From positions 1 through 64,000 of the forward strand of contig JAHCSU010000306.1 in the NCBI GenBank assembly GCA_023522315.1: DNA of 64,000 nucleotides, read 5' to 3'. This DNA comes from Nostoc sp. CCCryo 231-06. Its GTDB lineage: Bacteria; Cyanobacteriota; Cyanobacteriia; Cyanobacteriales; Nostocaceae. Under the pieces are notes generated by a model. That model was not told the origin of the DNA and made no database searches. It was given only the letters and a program-made list of their open reading frames with translations. This document shows positions 1-9,622 of the stretch, in pieces. The number at the start of each line of letters is the position of its first letter. Position 1 is the stretch's first letter. A program made the position numbers and the translations under genes.

Positions 1-1
1 A

Positions 2-376
2 GATGAACATACTCTCAAAGCATTTTTGGAAGCAGAAGCTTATGATGGCCCATCAATAATTATTGCTTACAGCCATTGCATAGCTCACGGCATTAATATG
101 ACTACAGGGATGAATCATCAAAAAACTTTGGTAGAATCAGGTCGTTGGTTGCTGTATCGGCATAATCCAGAGTTGCTCAAACAGGGTAAAAATCCATTGC
201 AATTGGATATGCGATCGCCTAAGCAATCTGTAGAACATTCGATGTATCAAGAAAATCGCTTCAAAATGCTCACCAAGAGCAAACCAGACGTAGCCAAGCA
301 CTTGTTAGAACAAGCGCAAGCTGAGGTAGATGCACGTTGGCAGATGTATCAATATCTGGCAAAGCGCGACATCTGA
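2..376 (+). CDS. nifJ: Pyruvate:ferredoxin (flavodoxin) oxidoreductase, C-terminal end only
   Basis: The gene enters from the left edge and the frame is open from base 2, so only about the last 124 residues are present. The visible part carries segments typical of the extreme C-terminus of the NifJ/PFOR family (AYSHCIAHGINM near the start, then NPLQLDMRSPK and a helical tail ending YLAKRDI). The full enzyme oxidises pyruvate with CoA to acetyl-CoA and CO2 and passes electrons to ferredoxin or flavodoxin. It is a cytoplasmic thiamine-diphosphate, Fe-S enzyme of about 1200 residues. In cyanobacteria it can feed nitrogenase or fermentative metabolism. The catalytic domains lie outside the window, so the call rests on the tail alone. 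The next gene on this strand is over 1.2 kb away. Confidence 0.85.
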   Translation, partial: DEHTLKAFLEAEAYDGPSIIIAYSHCIAHGINMTTGMNHQKTLVESGRWLLYRHNPELLKQGKNPLQLDMRSPKQSVEHSMYQENRFKMLTKSKPDVAKHLLEQAQAEVDARWQMYQYLAKRDI

Positions 377-393
377 ACATCAGCCTTCGTTTT

Positions 394-490
394 ATAGCGG
401 TTCTCGATTGATTGAGGTACAATAACCCCTCCCCCGCTCTTCGAGAGCTTGCTATAATGTAGTACCTCATGTGATTAGGAAAAGCTATTA
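394..490. repeat. Imperfect inverted-repeat element of about 100 bp
   Basis: The ends are imperfect inverted repeats. The left side reads TAGCGG...TTGAGGTAC, and the right side reads GTACCTCATG... into AAAGCTATTA. A perfect inner hairpin (GCTCT, loop TCG, AGAGC) lies at 436-448. It is probably one of the small palindromic repeats that litter Nostoc genomes. No protein-coding content is evident. Confidence 0.4.
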
Positions 491-522
491 TCATGTCCGC
501 TTGATTACTTATTAAGTAGTAG

Positions 523-597
523 TGCAAAATTAAATATACATTTGTCGTTGCGAACGCTACATTTCATTTCCCTCGCAATGACATAAATAATTTTGCG
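523..597. repeat. Small palindromic repeat
   Basis: Outer arms GCAAAATT at 524-531 and AATTTTGC at about 589-596 enclose inner arms GTCGTTGCGA (544-553) and TCGCAATGAC (573-582), which pair with one mismatch. The whole could fold into a long hairpin. It looks like a dispersed non-coding repeat. Confidence 0.45.
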
Positions 598-604
598 TAA
601 CCAC

Positions 605-862
605 TTATATCAAATCCGGTAGCATCTGATTGAGTGAACTACCCCGCCGTAAGACGGACGGGGCTTCCCAATTCATCGGGAATAGCCTCAAAAACTTCGC
701 AGTTTTTTTGGTCTGACATTCCCTCCAAGGGCAGGAGTCCTGATTCCCAAGACCCAAATCTTTTTCTTGCGACATATACCTATTAGCTTGGTTTTCGCTT
801 GTGGCATTGATGGTCAAGACAGCATCGATCTTACCATAAAATCCTGGGAATTCGTCATACAT
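605..862 (-). mobile_element. Probable relic of the 3' end of an IS200/IS605-type (OrfB/TnpB) element
   Basis: On the minus strand the last third of this 85-codon frame has segments (NQDSCPWRE, FPMNWEAPSV, RRGSS) that I associate with the region downstream of cyanobacterial OrfB/TnpB transposase genes. A strong hairpin (CCCCG-CCGT, loop AAG, ACGG-A-CGGGG) sits at about 643-664, as expected for the folded end of an IS605-type transposon. No TnpB catalytic domain is present, so at most a terminal remnant survives. The assignment comes from memory of such ends and is moderate. The frame may never be translated. Confidence 0.4.
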
Positions 863-931
863 CCAGAATTTGTTTTTACTCTTCGTTTAAAATCAATTCC
901 AGATGCAATTCTCACCGCATCAGATTTTGTG

Positions 932-968
932 TTGCAAGCGTAGTTTTTCCAAAACACTACGCTTGCAA
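932..968. repeat. Perfect 13-bp stem hairpin
   Basis: TTGCAAGCGTAGT at 932-944 is followed by an 11-base loop and its exact complement at 956-968. No T-run follows, so this is more likely a palindromic repeat than a terminator. Confidence 0.5.
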
Positions 969-970
969 GC

Positions 971-1581
971 TAGGAACACGAACTTAGTAGAGCAAATCAA
1001 AGGTCTACTAGTATTTCTTTTCGGTCTATTTTGATGCTTTAATTTTTGCTACTCTTGGAGTGCTTTTTTGGTGTTTGTCTAGTAACTATCTCTAAGCCAG
1101 ACACACACTGCTTTTTAAGTTTTCGGAACGGTCTAATCAGGAATGGCAGATGGCTTGTTAGCAAAATTTAGGCAATACCATTGATTCAGGGTGCTTATAA
1201 GCACCACTTATGTGCATACTTTGTTGATCATTAGTATGCTTTATTAAGATTTTTTTTCAGTCTCTTTATTAGTTTAATGCCTTGTTGCCAAATTCTCAAT
1301 ATCTACTTCACAAATAATTATCAATAATGTAATATAAGTCTTATTGCTTTCTCAGGTAAAATTCTTAACTTTGAAGGTGGGTCACAGCTTTAAGTATGTT
1401 GTGACTACAAAAACTGTTGCTAAATTCTGGGAAAGATTGAGGGAAGAGGTTTCATTGCTAATCTTCCGTCAGCCTAAGCTTGTTATTTCAACAAAACTTT
1501 TGTAACTAATTTTACTAAGAGTAGAGGTTTAGGTACTTTAAAAGAGAGATTTTTTAATAAAATAAGAAAATTTTATAGAAA
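971..1581. other. Non-coding spacer before the receptor gene
   Basis: I see no supported gene here. A short AT-rich inverted repeat (ATTAT-CA-ATAAT, 1317-1328) resembles a degenerate iron-box half, but it lies about 360 bases upstream of the receptor. The stretch probably holds the promoter and leader of the iron-uptake genes that follow. Confidence 0.4.
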
Positions 1582-1594
1582 TTATTCTCAATAA
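1582..1594. promoter_or_regulatory. Fur-like operator candidate
   Basis: The perfect inverted repeat TTATT-CTC-AATAA lies about 90 bases upstream of the TonB-dependent receptor start. It fits the AT-rich, palindromic character of cyanobacterial Fur boxes but not the full 19-bp consensus. Its position before an iron-uptake gene supports the call; binding is inference. Confidence 0.4.
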
Positions 1595-1687
1595 GTCTGA
1601 TTACATCAATAATAATTGTTTCCTCCCAAGTGCCATCCTGTCTCTAAAACTACTGCTGTAAATTATCAATTAGGTGTGAAGCTAGAA

Positions 1688-4286
1688 ATGAAGCTACCTC
1701 AAATTCTGGAAATTTCGTTATTGACAAGTTTTAGTTGTGTATTGGGTGGAAATGCTGCTCTTGGAGAACAAGTAAAAGACATACGGCACATAAGTCATTT
1801 TTTATTGGCGCAGTTGTCTACACCAGATTCTGCAAAACCAACAGAATTGATAGAAGTGACGGCAGTCAAGGTGAATTCGACCGAAAAAGGTGTGGAGATA
1901 ATTTTAGAGACAGCCAAAGGGAATCAACTGCAAGTATTGAATCGTAGTTCAGGCAATAGCTATATCGCTGATATTCCTAACGCTCAACTACGCCTACCTA
2001 ATAACAATACATTCCGTCAAGAAAAGCCGTTTGCAGGCATTACAGAAGTCATCGTTACCAATCAAGATGCCAATAGTATCCAAGTTATAGTCATCGGTGA
2101 AGTAAGTTTACCAACTGTTGAGTTGTTTGATGGGGATGAGGGTTTAATTTTAAGTTTTACACCAGTTGCATCGTCTAGACCACAACCCGAACAACAACCT
2201 TCTGCTGCACCACCACAACCAGAACAACCTGCTAGCGAAACACCATCAGAACAACCAACAGTTCAAGCTGACGATCCTATTGAATTGGTTGTGACAGGTT
2301 CACAAGATTCAGGATATAGTGTTCCAGATGCCAGCACTGCGACTAAAACTGATACACCTTTATTAGAAGTTCCCCAAGCAATTCAGGTAATTCCTCGACA
2401 GGTGATTGAGGATCAAAAAGTACAAAGGGTTGCAGACGTGTTACGTAACGTCAGTGGTGTCACAGTACAAACAGATTACGCTGGCACTGATAGCTATACC
2501 ATTCGAGGATTTAATACAAATGCCAACCTCAGAAATGGTTTTAGACAAGACAATTTCACAGGATTTACTGACACTTCGACTATAGAAAGGATAGAAGTTC
2601 TCAAAGGCCCGGCCTCAGTACTGTATGGACAACTAGAGCCTGGGGGTATTGTTAATTACATCACCAAACAGCCACTTAACCAACCTTATTACTCTGCAAC
2701 CTTTTCTGCGGGTAGCTATAGTTACTATCGACCAGAAATAGATATTTCTGGGCCACTTACGCCAGATAACAGTACTTTATATCGCTTTATTGCTGCCTAC
2801 GAAAACTCTGGTGGATTCCGAGATTTTGCTTTTAAAGAGCTTTATACTTTTGCTCCCAGCTTAAGCGTCAAGTTAGGCGATCGCACAAATTTAGATTTGC
2901 AGTATGAATACGTTAACCTGAACCAATCTTATGACAGGGGTTTACCACCGATAGCCAGATCCTTTGATTTGCCAATTAGTTTCAACTTTGGTGAACCAAC
3001 CGATCGCTATGAACTCTTTGCCAATCGGGTAAATGTTGCCTTGGATCATCGCTTCAATCAAGATTGGCGATTCCGCAGCGCGGTTTCTGTGCAAACTGTT
3101 GACACAGCACGTTCCAACTTTCAGCCAGTTAATTTTACAAATCCCTTTGATGCGGATGGTCAGACTGTTGCCAGGAGATACAACAAAGTAGGAGATTACT
3201 CTAGAGAGTATTCTTGGCAAAATGACTTAATCGGAAAATTTAATACTGGTTCAATTGGACATGAATTGCTATTGGGTGTTGAATTCGGTAGAAGTGTTTT
3301 TGGCTATCCATTTCAAATTTCTTATAACGTACCAAGCCTTGATATTTTGAATCCCGTATATGGTGCAGTAACTCCAACTACCTTTGAAGAAGGATTTGAA
3401 GATGAAAGGAATACATATCGGGTAGGTCTTTACTTTCAAGATCAAGTGGCATTACTACCCAATTTCAAGATATTGCTGGGTGGAAGATTGGATTTTGTAA
3501 ATTTCAAAAACGAAAGTCAGCCTGATATTATCAATGGTGCAGAGGCTCAAATCACAGAGCGTTACTATGAAAAATTTTCGCCACGAATTGGTTTAGTTTA
3601 TCAACCAACTAAAAATCTGTCTCTTTACACTAGTTACACTCGTGCTTTTAAACCGGATGAATTTGCCATAGCTGTTGGCGGGCGGCTATTAGAACCAGAA
3701 ACTGCTACGCAATACGAAGTAGGAGTTAAAGGTGAGCTTTTAGATGGTAAACTGACAGCGACATTAGCAGCTTATGAGATTACTAAAACTAACGTAGCAA
3801 CCAGCGACTTGAATAATCTTGGATCTCCATTTTCAATTGCTGCTGGAGAAGTTAAGAGTCGAGGTATTGAACTAGATAGTAAGTGGAGAGATTTTACCTG
3901 GTTGGAATGTGATCGCTTCTTATTCTCATAACGATGCCTATGTGAGTGAGGATAATAGCTTACCAGTAGGCAACAGATTAGTGAATGCACCAAGAAATAG
4001 TGCTAGTTTGTGGACAACCTACCAGATTCAAAAGGGTAATTTGCAGGGATTAGGCTTTGGTGGGGGATTATTTTTTGTAGGCGACAGGGAAGCTACTTTA
4101 CCAAATACCATTACAATTCCTTCCTTCATCAGAACAGATGCCACTATATTCTATCGGCGAGACAATTATGAAATTGGTCTCAACTTCAAAAACCTATTAG
4201 ATACCCGTTACTATGATTCTTCAGGCTTTTTACTTGCTCCTGGCGCACCGTTTACACTTTTGGGAACAGTATCGATCAAATTCTAA
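1688..4286 (+). pseudogene. TonB-dependent siderophore receptor with AMIN domain, broken by a 1-base insertion
   Basis: This is an outer-membrane receptor for ferric siderophores. From ATG 1688 there is a signal peptide, an AMIN domain (about residues 55-160), a Pro/Gln-rich linker (160-195), a TonB-box-like stretch (IELVVTG) and a plug domain (about 220-325, with RGFN and LKGPASVLYG). A beta-barrel follows. The frame runs to the TAA at 3929-3931. Barrel homology switches to the +1 frame at base A3878: with that base removed the protein reads GIELDVSGEILPGWNVIASY and continues to a typical C-terminus (FTLLGTVSIKF) at 4286. A single extra base thus truncates the last 130 or so residues, including the final strand. 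TTG 1616 and GTG 1676 are alternative starts. It is followed 28 bases later by the PepSY gene, probably as one operon. It could be a sequencing error. Confidence 0.8.
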
Positions 4287-4314
4287 TTTTTAGATTCACC
4301 AAAAAGTATCTATC

Positions 4315-5448
4315 ATGAGATCGCGTAAATTCCGTGAGATAGCCTTTATTCTCCATCGCTATATTGGTTTAGCTGTAGGGCTACTAATAGCTTTTGTTGG
4401 TTTGACAGGTAGCTTTTTAGTATTCAAGCCTGAAATTGGGCAGTTTCTAATTGCCCAACAAGTTGGGCCAATAGTGCCTCAGGAACAAATAGTTTCCATT
4501 GATGCTGTGTTAGAAACAGCCAAGTCTGCGAGTGCTAATCGTCCCGATCTCAAATTAGACGGAATTAGGTTACCAGCTACTTCTAATTTGCCTTACGAAG
4601 TGGGTCTTTTTAATGCAACTAATCAACTAACTCGGATATTCATTCATCCTTACACTGGTGCGGTAATGGGTTGGAATGAATCTGATTCTAGCTTGGAAAG
4701 GATTGTTCTTAGACTCCACTATGGTCTTTTACTAGGTAGAAATGGAGAAATCATCATTGGTCTTAGTGGGCTATTTTTGCTCATCTTGTGTGTCACAGGA
4801 TTAATACTATGGCCTGGTTGGCGTAAGCTAATGGCTGGATTCAAAATCAAGTGGGATGGACATCTCAAACGAGTTAATTTTGATATTCACAAGGTAGCGG
4901 GAATTATTACCGCAATCTTTCTTGCCTTGACTGCTTTTACAGGTTTTTGCTGGAATTTCTCTGATTGGTCATATCCTGTAATTTACGCAGTTACTTTTAC
5001 TTCTCAACCACCTGAAGTAACCTCCAAACCGATTCCTAATCAAGCTCCTTTAAAGCTGTCTCAATTACTGCAAATTTCTCAGACTGTTTTTCCTAATGCA
5101 GCGACATTTTCAGTTAGCATTCCCAGCAAACCAGAAGATTCAGTTTACATCCGCAAACGTCAAAATCATGAAATTATGTTTTACGGAGAAAGCAGAGTGT
5201 ATTTAGATCAGTATAGCGGTGAGGTATTGCGCGTAGTCAATAGTCTTAAGTTACCACTTGCAGACAGTGTATTTTCTGCCTTTGAGTATTTACACTATGG
5301 GATATTTTGGGGATTAAGCAGCCGCATTCTTTACGTTTTTGTTGGTCTTAGTCCTAGCATTCTTTTAATTACTGCCTTTATCATGTATCGCTATCGTTAC
5401 CGTAAAAGCAAACAAAAAGATATTATGCTTCAGCCACACTTAAGATAG
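4315..5448 (+). CDS. PepSY-associated TM-helix protein, probable siderophore-linked reductase
   Basis: This 377-residue inner-membrane protein has the PepSY_TM layout: a helix at about 18-38, a large loop, paired helices near 143-165 and 195-215, and a last helix near 340-358. It shows family-typical histidines (HRYIGL near the start, LHYGLLLGR, FDIHKVAG, EYLHYGIFWG) that could bind haem. Proteins of this family beside TonB-dependent receptors are thought to reduce ferric siderophore or support its uptake across the inner membrane. The gene begins 28 bases after the receptor's barrel end, so co-transcription under iron control is likely. The electron-transfer role is inferred from family and context. 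Confidence 0.75.
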   Translation: MRSRKFREIAFILHRYIGLAVGLLIAFVGLTGSFLVFKPEIGQFLIAQQVGPIVPQEQIVSIDAVLETAKSASANRPDLKLDGIRLPATSNLPYEVGLFNATNQLTRIFIHPYTGAVMGWNESDSSLERIVLRLHYGLLLGRNGEIIIGLSGLFLLILCVTGLILWPGWRKLMAGFKIKWDGHLKRVNFDIHKVAGIITAIFLALTAFTGFCWNFSDWSYPVIYAVTFTSQPPEVTSKPIPNQAPLKLSQLLQISQTVFPNAATFSVSIPSKPEDSVYIRKRQNHEIMFYGESRVYLDQYSGEVLRVVNSLKLPLADSVFSAFEYLHYGIFWGLSSRILYVFVGLSPSILLITAFIMYRYRYRKSKQKDIMLQPHLR

Positions 5449-5647
5449 AGCAAATAAATTATTACCAAAGCATTGTAAAAAGCTAGAGATGCTACTAGTA
5501 CAGCACGGTGTAAATAAGTAGACCATTGAAAAGCCCTAAAGAGCCTATTCCATAATACTTTTGACTTTTGGCTTCCGCCTTGCGGTACTAGTTTCTTATT
5601 AACCCAAAGTGCTAGTTATTAAAAACAGCTAATTTACACCCATTCAA

Positions 5648-6865
5648 TTAATTTAAAAACTTCTCCACGCATCTCACAAATATTTCCACACCCATCCCCA
5701 AGGCGGTTTCGTCAAAATCAAACCGGGGATGATGATGGGGATATGCTAAGTCTTTCGCGGGATTCGCAGAACCTAAAAAGAAATAGCAACCAGGAACCTC
5801 TTGCAAGAAAAATGACATATCCTCAGCAGCCATAGTTTGGCATTCTGGCACAATACCCAACGGCGTTTCTACCACTTCTTCTGCTACAGTTCGCACCAAT
5901 TCCGCAATCTTAATATCATTAATTACTGGTGGATAAAGTGACCAGTATTCTAAGTTATAACTTGCACCATAGCTTTGGCAAATTCCAGCAATAATCTGCT
6001 CAACGCGCTGATTGAAAAAGCCTTTTAAACTTGGATTAAAATACCTGACAGTAGCACTCATTCTCGCTGTATCAGCAATCACATTCCGCTTGGTTCCAGC
6101 ATGAAGTTCGCCCACTGTCACCACTGCTGAATCAATGGGATTAACATTCCGGGCGACAATGGTTTGCAAGGCATTTACGATTTGGGCAGCAACTACAACT
6201 GAATCGACAGTTTGATGGGGTAGTGCGCCGTGTCCACCTTTGCCCAAAATTGTGCAGTTAAAGCACTCCACAGCTGCCATCAACGCCCCAGATCGCACAC
6301 CGACTGTTCCCAAGGGTAAATTATTCCACAAATGCAAACCAATAATCGCGTCAACATCAGGATTTTTCAGTACCCCAGCTTCAATCATCGGCTTTGCGCC
6401 ACCGGGTGATTCTTCTGCTGGCTGAAAAATAATTTTTACGGTACCGGAGAAGTCTTGGCGATACTGTTGGAGATAGTACGCTGTACCTAATGCGATCGCT
6501 GTATGTCCATCATGCCCACAAGCGTGCATCACCCCATCATGCTGCGATTTGTAGGGCACTTCGTTGAGTTCTTGGATTGGTAAAGCATCCATATCCGCCC
6601 GAATCGCTAAAACTTTCTCTCCACCTAGTTTATTACCCTTAATGGTGGCAACAATGCCAGTGTGGGCAATGCCAGTTTGGTGGTCAATTCCCCATTCTTG
6701 CAGCTTTTGTGATACAAACTCAGCCGTCAGTTTTTCTTGAAAACCTAACTCTGGTTGTTGATGCAATCGCCGCCGCCACTCTACTAATTGCGGTTGCAAT
6801 GAGCGGATTGAAAGTCGGATGCGAGATAGATCAACAGAAGAGGGATTGGGAAAGGTAGAAACCAT
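5648..6865 (-). CDS. M20-family amidohydrolase (N-acyl-amino-acid hydrolase type)
   Basis: This 405-residue cytoplasmic metallopeptidase-fold enzyme belongs to the M20D group (hippurate/IAA-amino-acid hydrolase-like). Metal-site motifs are clear: MHACGHDGH near residue 113, EESPGGAKPMIEAG around 150, and a His-rich end (YPHHHPRFDFDE). A dimerisation/lid domain lies between. Such enzymes cleave N-acyl or N-carbamoyl groups from amino acids; the natural substrate here is unknown. Length is normal for the family. The ATG at 6865 is preceded by a spacer with no obvious operon partner. It converges with the PepSY gene across about 200 bases that hold only weak inverted repeats. Confidence 0.85.
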   Translation of the reverse strand: MVSTFPNPSSVDLSRIRLSIRSLQPQLVEWRRRLHQQPELGFQEKLTAEFVSQKLQEWGIDHQTGIAHTGIVATIKGNKLGGEKVLAIRADMDALPIQELNEVPYKSQHDGVMHACGHDGHTAIALGTAYYLQQYRQDFSGTVKIIFQPAEESPGGAKPMIEAGVLKNPDVDAIIGLHLWNNLPLGTVGVRSGALMAAVECFNCTILGKGGHGALPHQTVDSVVVAAQIVNALQTIVARNVNPIDSAVVTVGELHAGTKRNVIADTARMSATVRYFNPSLKGFFNQRVEQIIAGICQSYGASYNLEYWSLYPPVINDIKIAELVRTVAEEVVETPLGIVPECQTMAAEDMSFFLQEVPGCYFFLGSANPAKDLAYPHHHPRFDFDETALGMGVEIFVRCVEKFLN

Positions 6866-6939
6866 TATGAAGACAAGCTAGTTTAAGTACAGCTAACTTA
6901 GGCAGCTAACTTAGTTTATTTTCCCAGTTTATCAAACAG

Positions 6940-7106
6940 AATTCAGGAGTCAGGAGTCAGAATTCAGCAATGTTTTCTGTGCGAGTGGCGGATAGCGTAG
7001 CGGTAGCGAGTCTGAATCCCCGACTGACTTGTACTGAGCCTGTCGTTGGCGCAGCCTCTCGTAGAGAAGTATTGATTCTGACTCCTGAATTCTGACTTCT
7101 GAATTC
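6940..7106. repeat. Dispersed inverted-repeat element in the amidohydrolase-sbpA spacer
   Basis: Arms containing GAATTCAGGAGTCAGGAGTC (from 6940) and a matching inverted run, GACTCCTGAATTC and its near repeats (7079-7106), flank about 110 bases. The internal part contains a GC-rich stretch of a type repeated in this genome (CGTAGCGGTAGCG). A similar AATTCTTCTTCAAT end recurs near 33610. It looks like a non-coding Nostoc repeat. The rest of the 6866-7407 spacer holds the sbpA promoter region. Confidence 0.55.
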
Positions 7107-7280
7107 TTCTTCAATTTTCATGGTTTTTATCTTGATTTTATTGCGCTGGGTTGACAGAAGGCGATCGCTAATTAGCTATTCTCTAGCAATTTGCTTGATC
7201 CACTAGGTAGCGCATTGTGATGACAACTTGATAGTTGAAAATAAAAGCATTGTAATTTCTCACAGAACTGATAAAATCAC

Positions 7281-7302
7281 CATATTCTTGATAAAGAATG
7301 TG
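7281..7302. promoter_or_regulatory. Palindromic operator candidate upstream of sbpA
   Basis: ATTCTT-GATA-AAGAAT (7284-7299) is a perfect palindrome, and the match extends to CA...TG at the outer edges with one mismatch. It lies about 105 bases before the sbpA start, a plausible distance for an activator site of the LysR type or of the Crp-type CysR encoded nearby. Which factor binds is unknown. Confidence 0.4.
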
Positions 7303-7407
7303 AGGTTTTTTGGTGTTTACAACTAGATATATGGAATCATCCAGTATTATAAACACTATATAACTGTATTCCCATCAATTATTTGTAGATTTAGTGGAGG
7401 AAATAGA

Positions 7408-8550
7408 ATGAGTTTGTGGCAACGCCCACTGAAAAGGTTACAAGCGATGTCTGAACATAGAACGTATCGGTTCAGACTAAATTCGCTCAAAGGCTTTGTA
7501 TCACTCTTTTTAGTAGGGACTGTTTTGAGTGTGGCGCTTGCCGCCTGCTCTGGTGGAACAGGGAGTAATTCTTCCTCTGAAACCCCTAATGCTACTCCTG
7601 TGGCTGCAACCAAAGATAATGTTGAACTAACTCTGGTTTCCTTTGCTGTCACCAAAGCGGCTCACGAAGCAATTATTCCTAAATTTGTAGAACAGTGGAA
7701 GAAAGATCATAACCAAACTGTCGTCTTCAAGCAAAGCTATGGCGGATCTGGTTCCCAAACTCGCGCCGTTATCGATGGTTTGGAAGCAGATGTTGTTCAC
7801 TTGGCACTAGCTGGAGACACCTCAAAGATTGAGAAGGCTGGATTAATTCAACCAGGATGGGAAAAAGAAGTTCCCAACAATGGTATTGTCTCCAAATCAG
7901 TAGCAGCATTAGTCACCCGTCCAGGCAATCCTAAAAACATCAAAACTTGGGAAGATTTATCTAAAGACGGGATAAAACTAATTACCGCCGATCCTAAAAC
8001 ATCAGGAGTTGCTCGCTGGAATTTCTTAGCTCTTTGGAATTCAGTGATTAAAACTGGTGGAGATGATGCTAAAGCGACTGAGTTTGTTAGCAAAGTATAC
8101 AAAAATGTGCCGTTGTTAACCAAAGATGCCCGTGAAGCTACTGATGCTTTTTTCAAGCAAGGTCAAGGTGATGCCCTGATTAACTATGAAAATGAGATTA
8201 TCTTGGCAGAACAAAAGGGTGAAAAGTTGACTGCGATTATCCCTGATGTCAATATATCTATCGATAATCCCATCGCAGTGGTAGATAAAAATGTTGATAA
8301 GCACGGTACGCGCGAAGTTGCCGAAGGTTTTGTCAAATATTTATATACTCCAGAGGCTCAACAGGAGTTTGCAAAATTGGGATTCCGACCGGCAGATAAT
8401 ACTTTGAGCCTAAGTAAAGAAGTTGCAGACAAATTTCCCAAAGTGAAAACTTTGGGTACAGTTGCAGACTTCGGGGGTTGGGATGGAATCAATAATAAAT
8501 TCTTCGCAGATGGAGCTATTTTTGACCAGATTCAAGCTAAGAAAAAGTAA
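7408..8550 (+). CDS. sbpA: Sulfate-binding lipoprotein of the sulfate ABC importer
   Basis: This 380-residue extracytoplasmic solute-binding protein belongs to the sulfate/thiosulfate family. A long N-terminal leader ends in the lipobox VALAAC (Cys47), so it is probably lipid-anchored. Family signatures are present: LTLVSFAVTKAAHEAIIPKF, QSYGGSGSQTRAV, LALAGDTSKIE, NGIVSKSVAALVTRPGNPK and TSGVARWNFLALW. These residues form the sulfate-binding cleft. The ATG at 7408 has a good ribosome site (GGAGG) nearby. It is the first gene of the sbpA-cysT-cysW transport set, with a palindrome upstream that may bind a sulfur regulator. A 210-base spacer with a strong palindromic repeat separates it from cysT. 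Confidence 0.93.
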   Translation: MSLWQRPLKRLQAMSEHRTYRFRLNSLKGFVSLFLVGTVLSVALAACSGGTGSNSSSETPNATPVAATKDNVELTLVSFAVTKAAHEAIIPKFVEQWKKDHNQTVVFKQSYGGSGSQTRAVIDGLEADVVHLALAGDTSKIEKAGLIQPGWEKEVPNNGIVSKSVAALVTRPGNPKNIKTWEDLSKDGIKLITADPKTSGVARWNFLALWNSVIKTGGDDAKATEFVSKVYKNVPLLTKDAREATDAFFKQGQGDALINYENEIILAEQKGEKLTAIIPDVNISIDNPIAVVDKNVDKHGTREVAEGFVKYLYTPEAQQEFAKLGFRPADNTLSLSKEVADKFPKVKTLGTVADFGGWDGINNKFFADGAIFDQIQAKKK

Positions 8551-8642
8551 TTAGTCATTAGTCAATGGTGGGTGACGTAGAAAAAACGCCCAATCACTAA
8601 CAAAAAACTTCGGTGTTGCTGAATCGAGGTATGAATTTGGAT

Positions 8643-8671
8643 GTAGAGACGTTGCAATGCAACGTCTCTAC
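8643..8671. repeat. Perfect 29-bp palindrome
   Basis: GTAGAGACGTTGC (8643-8655), centre AAT, then its exact complement (8659-8671). This palindrome type is common in Nostoc intergenic DNA. Between sbpA and cysT it could act as an RNA processing or attenuation hairpin, giving more binding protein than permease (inference). Confidence 0.6.
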
Positions 8672-8761
8672 AAAGATTTTGAAATTACGCAAAATTATTT
8701 TTCATATCCCAATCAGCAGCACCAAAACTTCTTGTGAAATTTAAATTTTGAATTTTTGACT

Positions 8762-9622
8762 ATGACAACTGTATCTCCGTCTCTGGAAGTTGAACGCAAA
8801 ACACCGTTCTGGAAGAAATTGGGGCGGGTTCCTTGGACTTGGCGAATCACCATAGGATACCTAACGGTGATGTTATTTATCCCCATAGCTGCCATGTTCC
8901 TGAAAGCAAGTACGGAAACTCCGGCGAGATTTTGGGCGATCGCAACCAGTGATGTGGCATTAGCAACATATAATGTCACTTTTGTTACAGCAATATTTGC
9001 AGCCTTGCTCAATGGCGTATTTGGAACTTTGATTGCTTGGGTTCTAGTTCGCTACGACTTTCCCTTAAAACGCTTGATTGATGCCACAGTAGATTTACCC
9101 TTTGCACTACCAACATCGGTAGCAGGGCTAACACTGGCAACAGTTTACAGCGATAATGGCTGGATAGGTTCTTTACTAGCACCACTGGGAATTAAGGTAT
9201 CTTTTACCCGCACGGGAGTAGCGGTAGCAATGATATTTATCTCACTACCTTTTATCGTGAGAACTGTGCAACCCGTGCTTCAGGAAATGGAACGTGAAAT
9301 TGAAGAAGCCTCTTGGTGTCTGGGTGCTTCTCAATGGCAGACCTTTTGGAAAGTGATTTTGCCACCTTTATTTCCGACAATTTTAACTGGTGTTGCCTTG
9401 GGTTTCTCCCGTGCAGTTGGGGAATATGGTTCGACTGTGATTATCTCTTCCAATACGCCCTATCAAGATTTGATCGCACCTGTGTTGATTTTCCAGCGAT
9501 TAGAGCAGTATGACTATTCTGGTGCAACAGTAATTGGGATAGTTTTACTATCAATTTCTTTGGTACTGCTATTGGCAATTAATTTCTTACAAGCATGGGC
9601 AAGGCGATATGACAGTAGATAA
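8762..9622 (+). CDS. cysT: Sulfate ABC transporter permease CysT
   Basis: This 286-residue inner-membrane permease has six or so predicted helices. The binding-protein-dependent transport signature sits in a cytoplasmic loop ([20 protein letters not shown]), where the ATPase docks. Sequence features such as [20 protein letters not shown] and [15 protein letters not shown] are characteristic of the CysT/CysU half of the sulfate permease. ATG 8762 is chosen over an in-frame TTG six bases upstream. Its end overlaps the start of cysW by 14 bases, so the two are translationally coupled. It works with CysW, SbpA and a CysA ATPase that is not encoded nearby. Confidence 0.92.
   Translation: MTTVSPSLEVERKTPFWKKLGRVPWTWRITIGYLTVMLFIPIAAMFLKASTETPARFWAIATSDVALATYNVTFVTAIFAALLNGVFGTLIAWVLVRYDFPLKRLIDATVDLPFALPTSVAGLTLATVYSDNGWIGSLLAPLGIKVSFTRTGVAVAMIFISLPFIVRTVQPVLQEMEREIEEASWCLGASQWQTFWKVILPPLFPTILTGVALGFSRAVGEYGSTVIISSNTPYQDLIAPVLIFQRLEQYDYSGATVIGIVLLSISLVLLLAINFLQAWARRYDSR

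Noticed and set aside
3772-3993. Minus-strand open frame within the receptor gene
   Set aside because: It lies wholly antisense to the barrel coding sequence and has no recognisable domain.
5490-5647. Possible MITE between the PepSY and amidohydrolase genes
   Set aside because: GGTGTAAATAAG and an inverse-like AATTTACACC exist, but the match is only about 8 bases and no target duplication was found.
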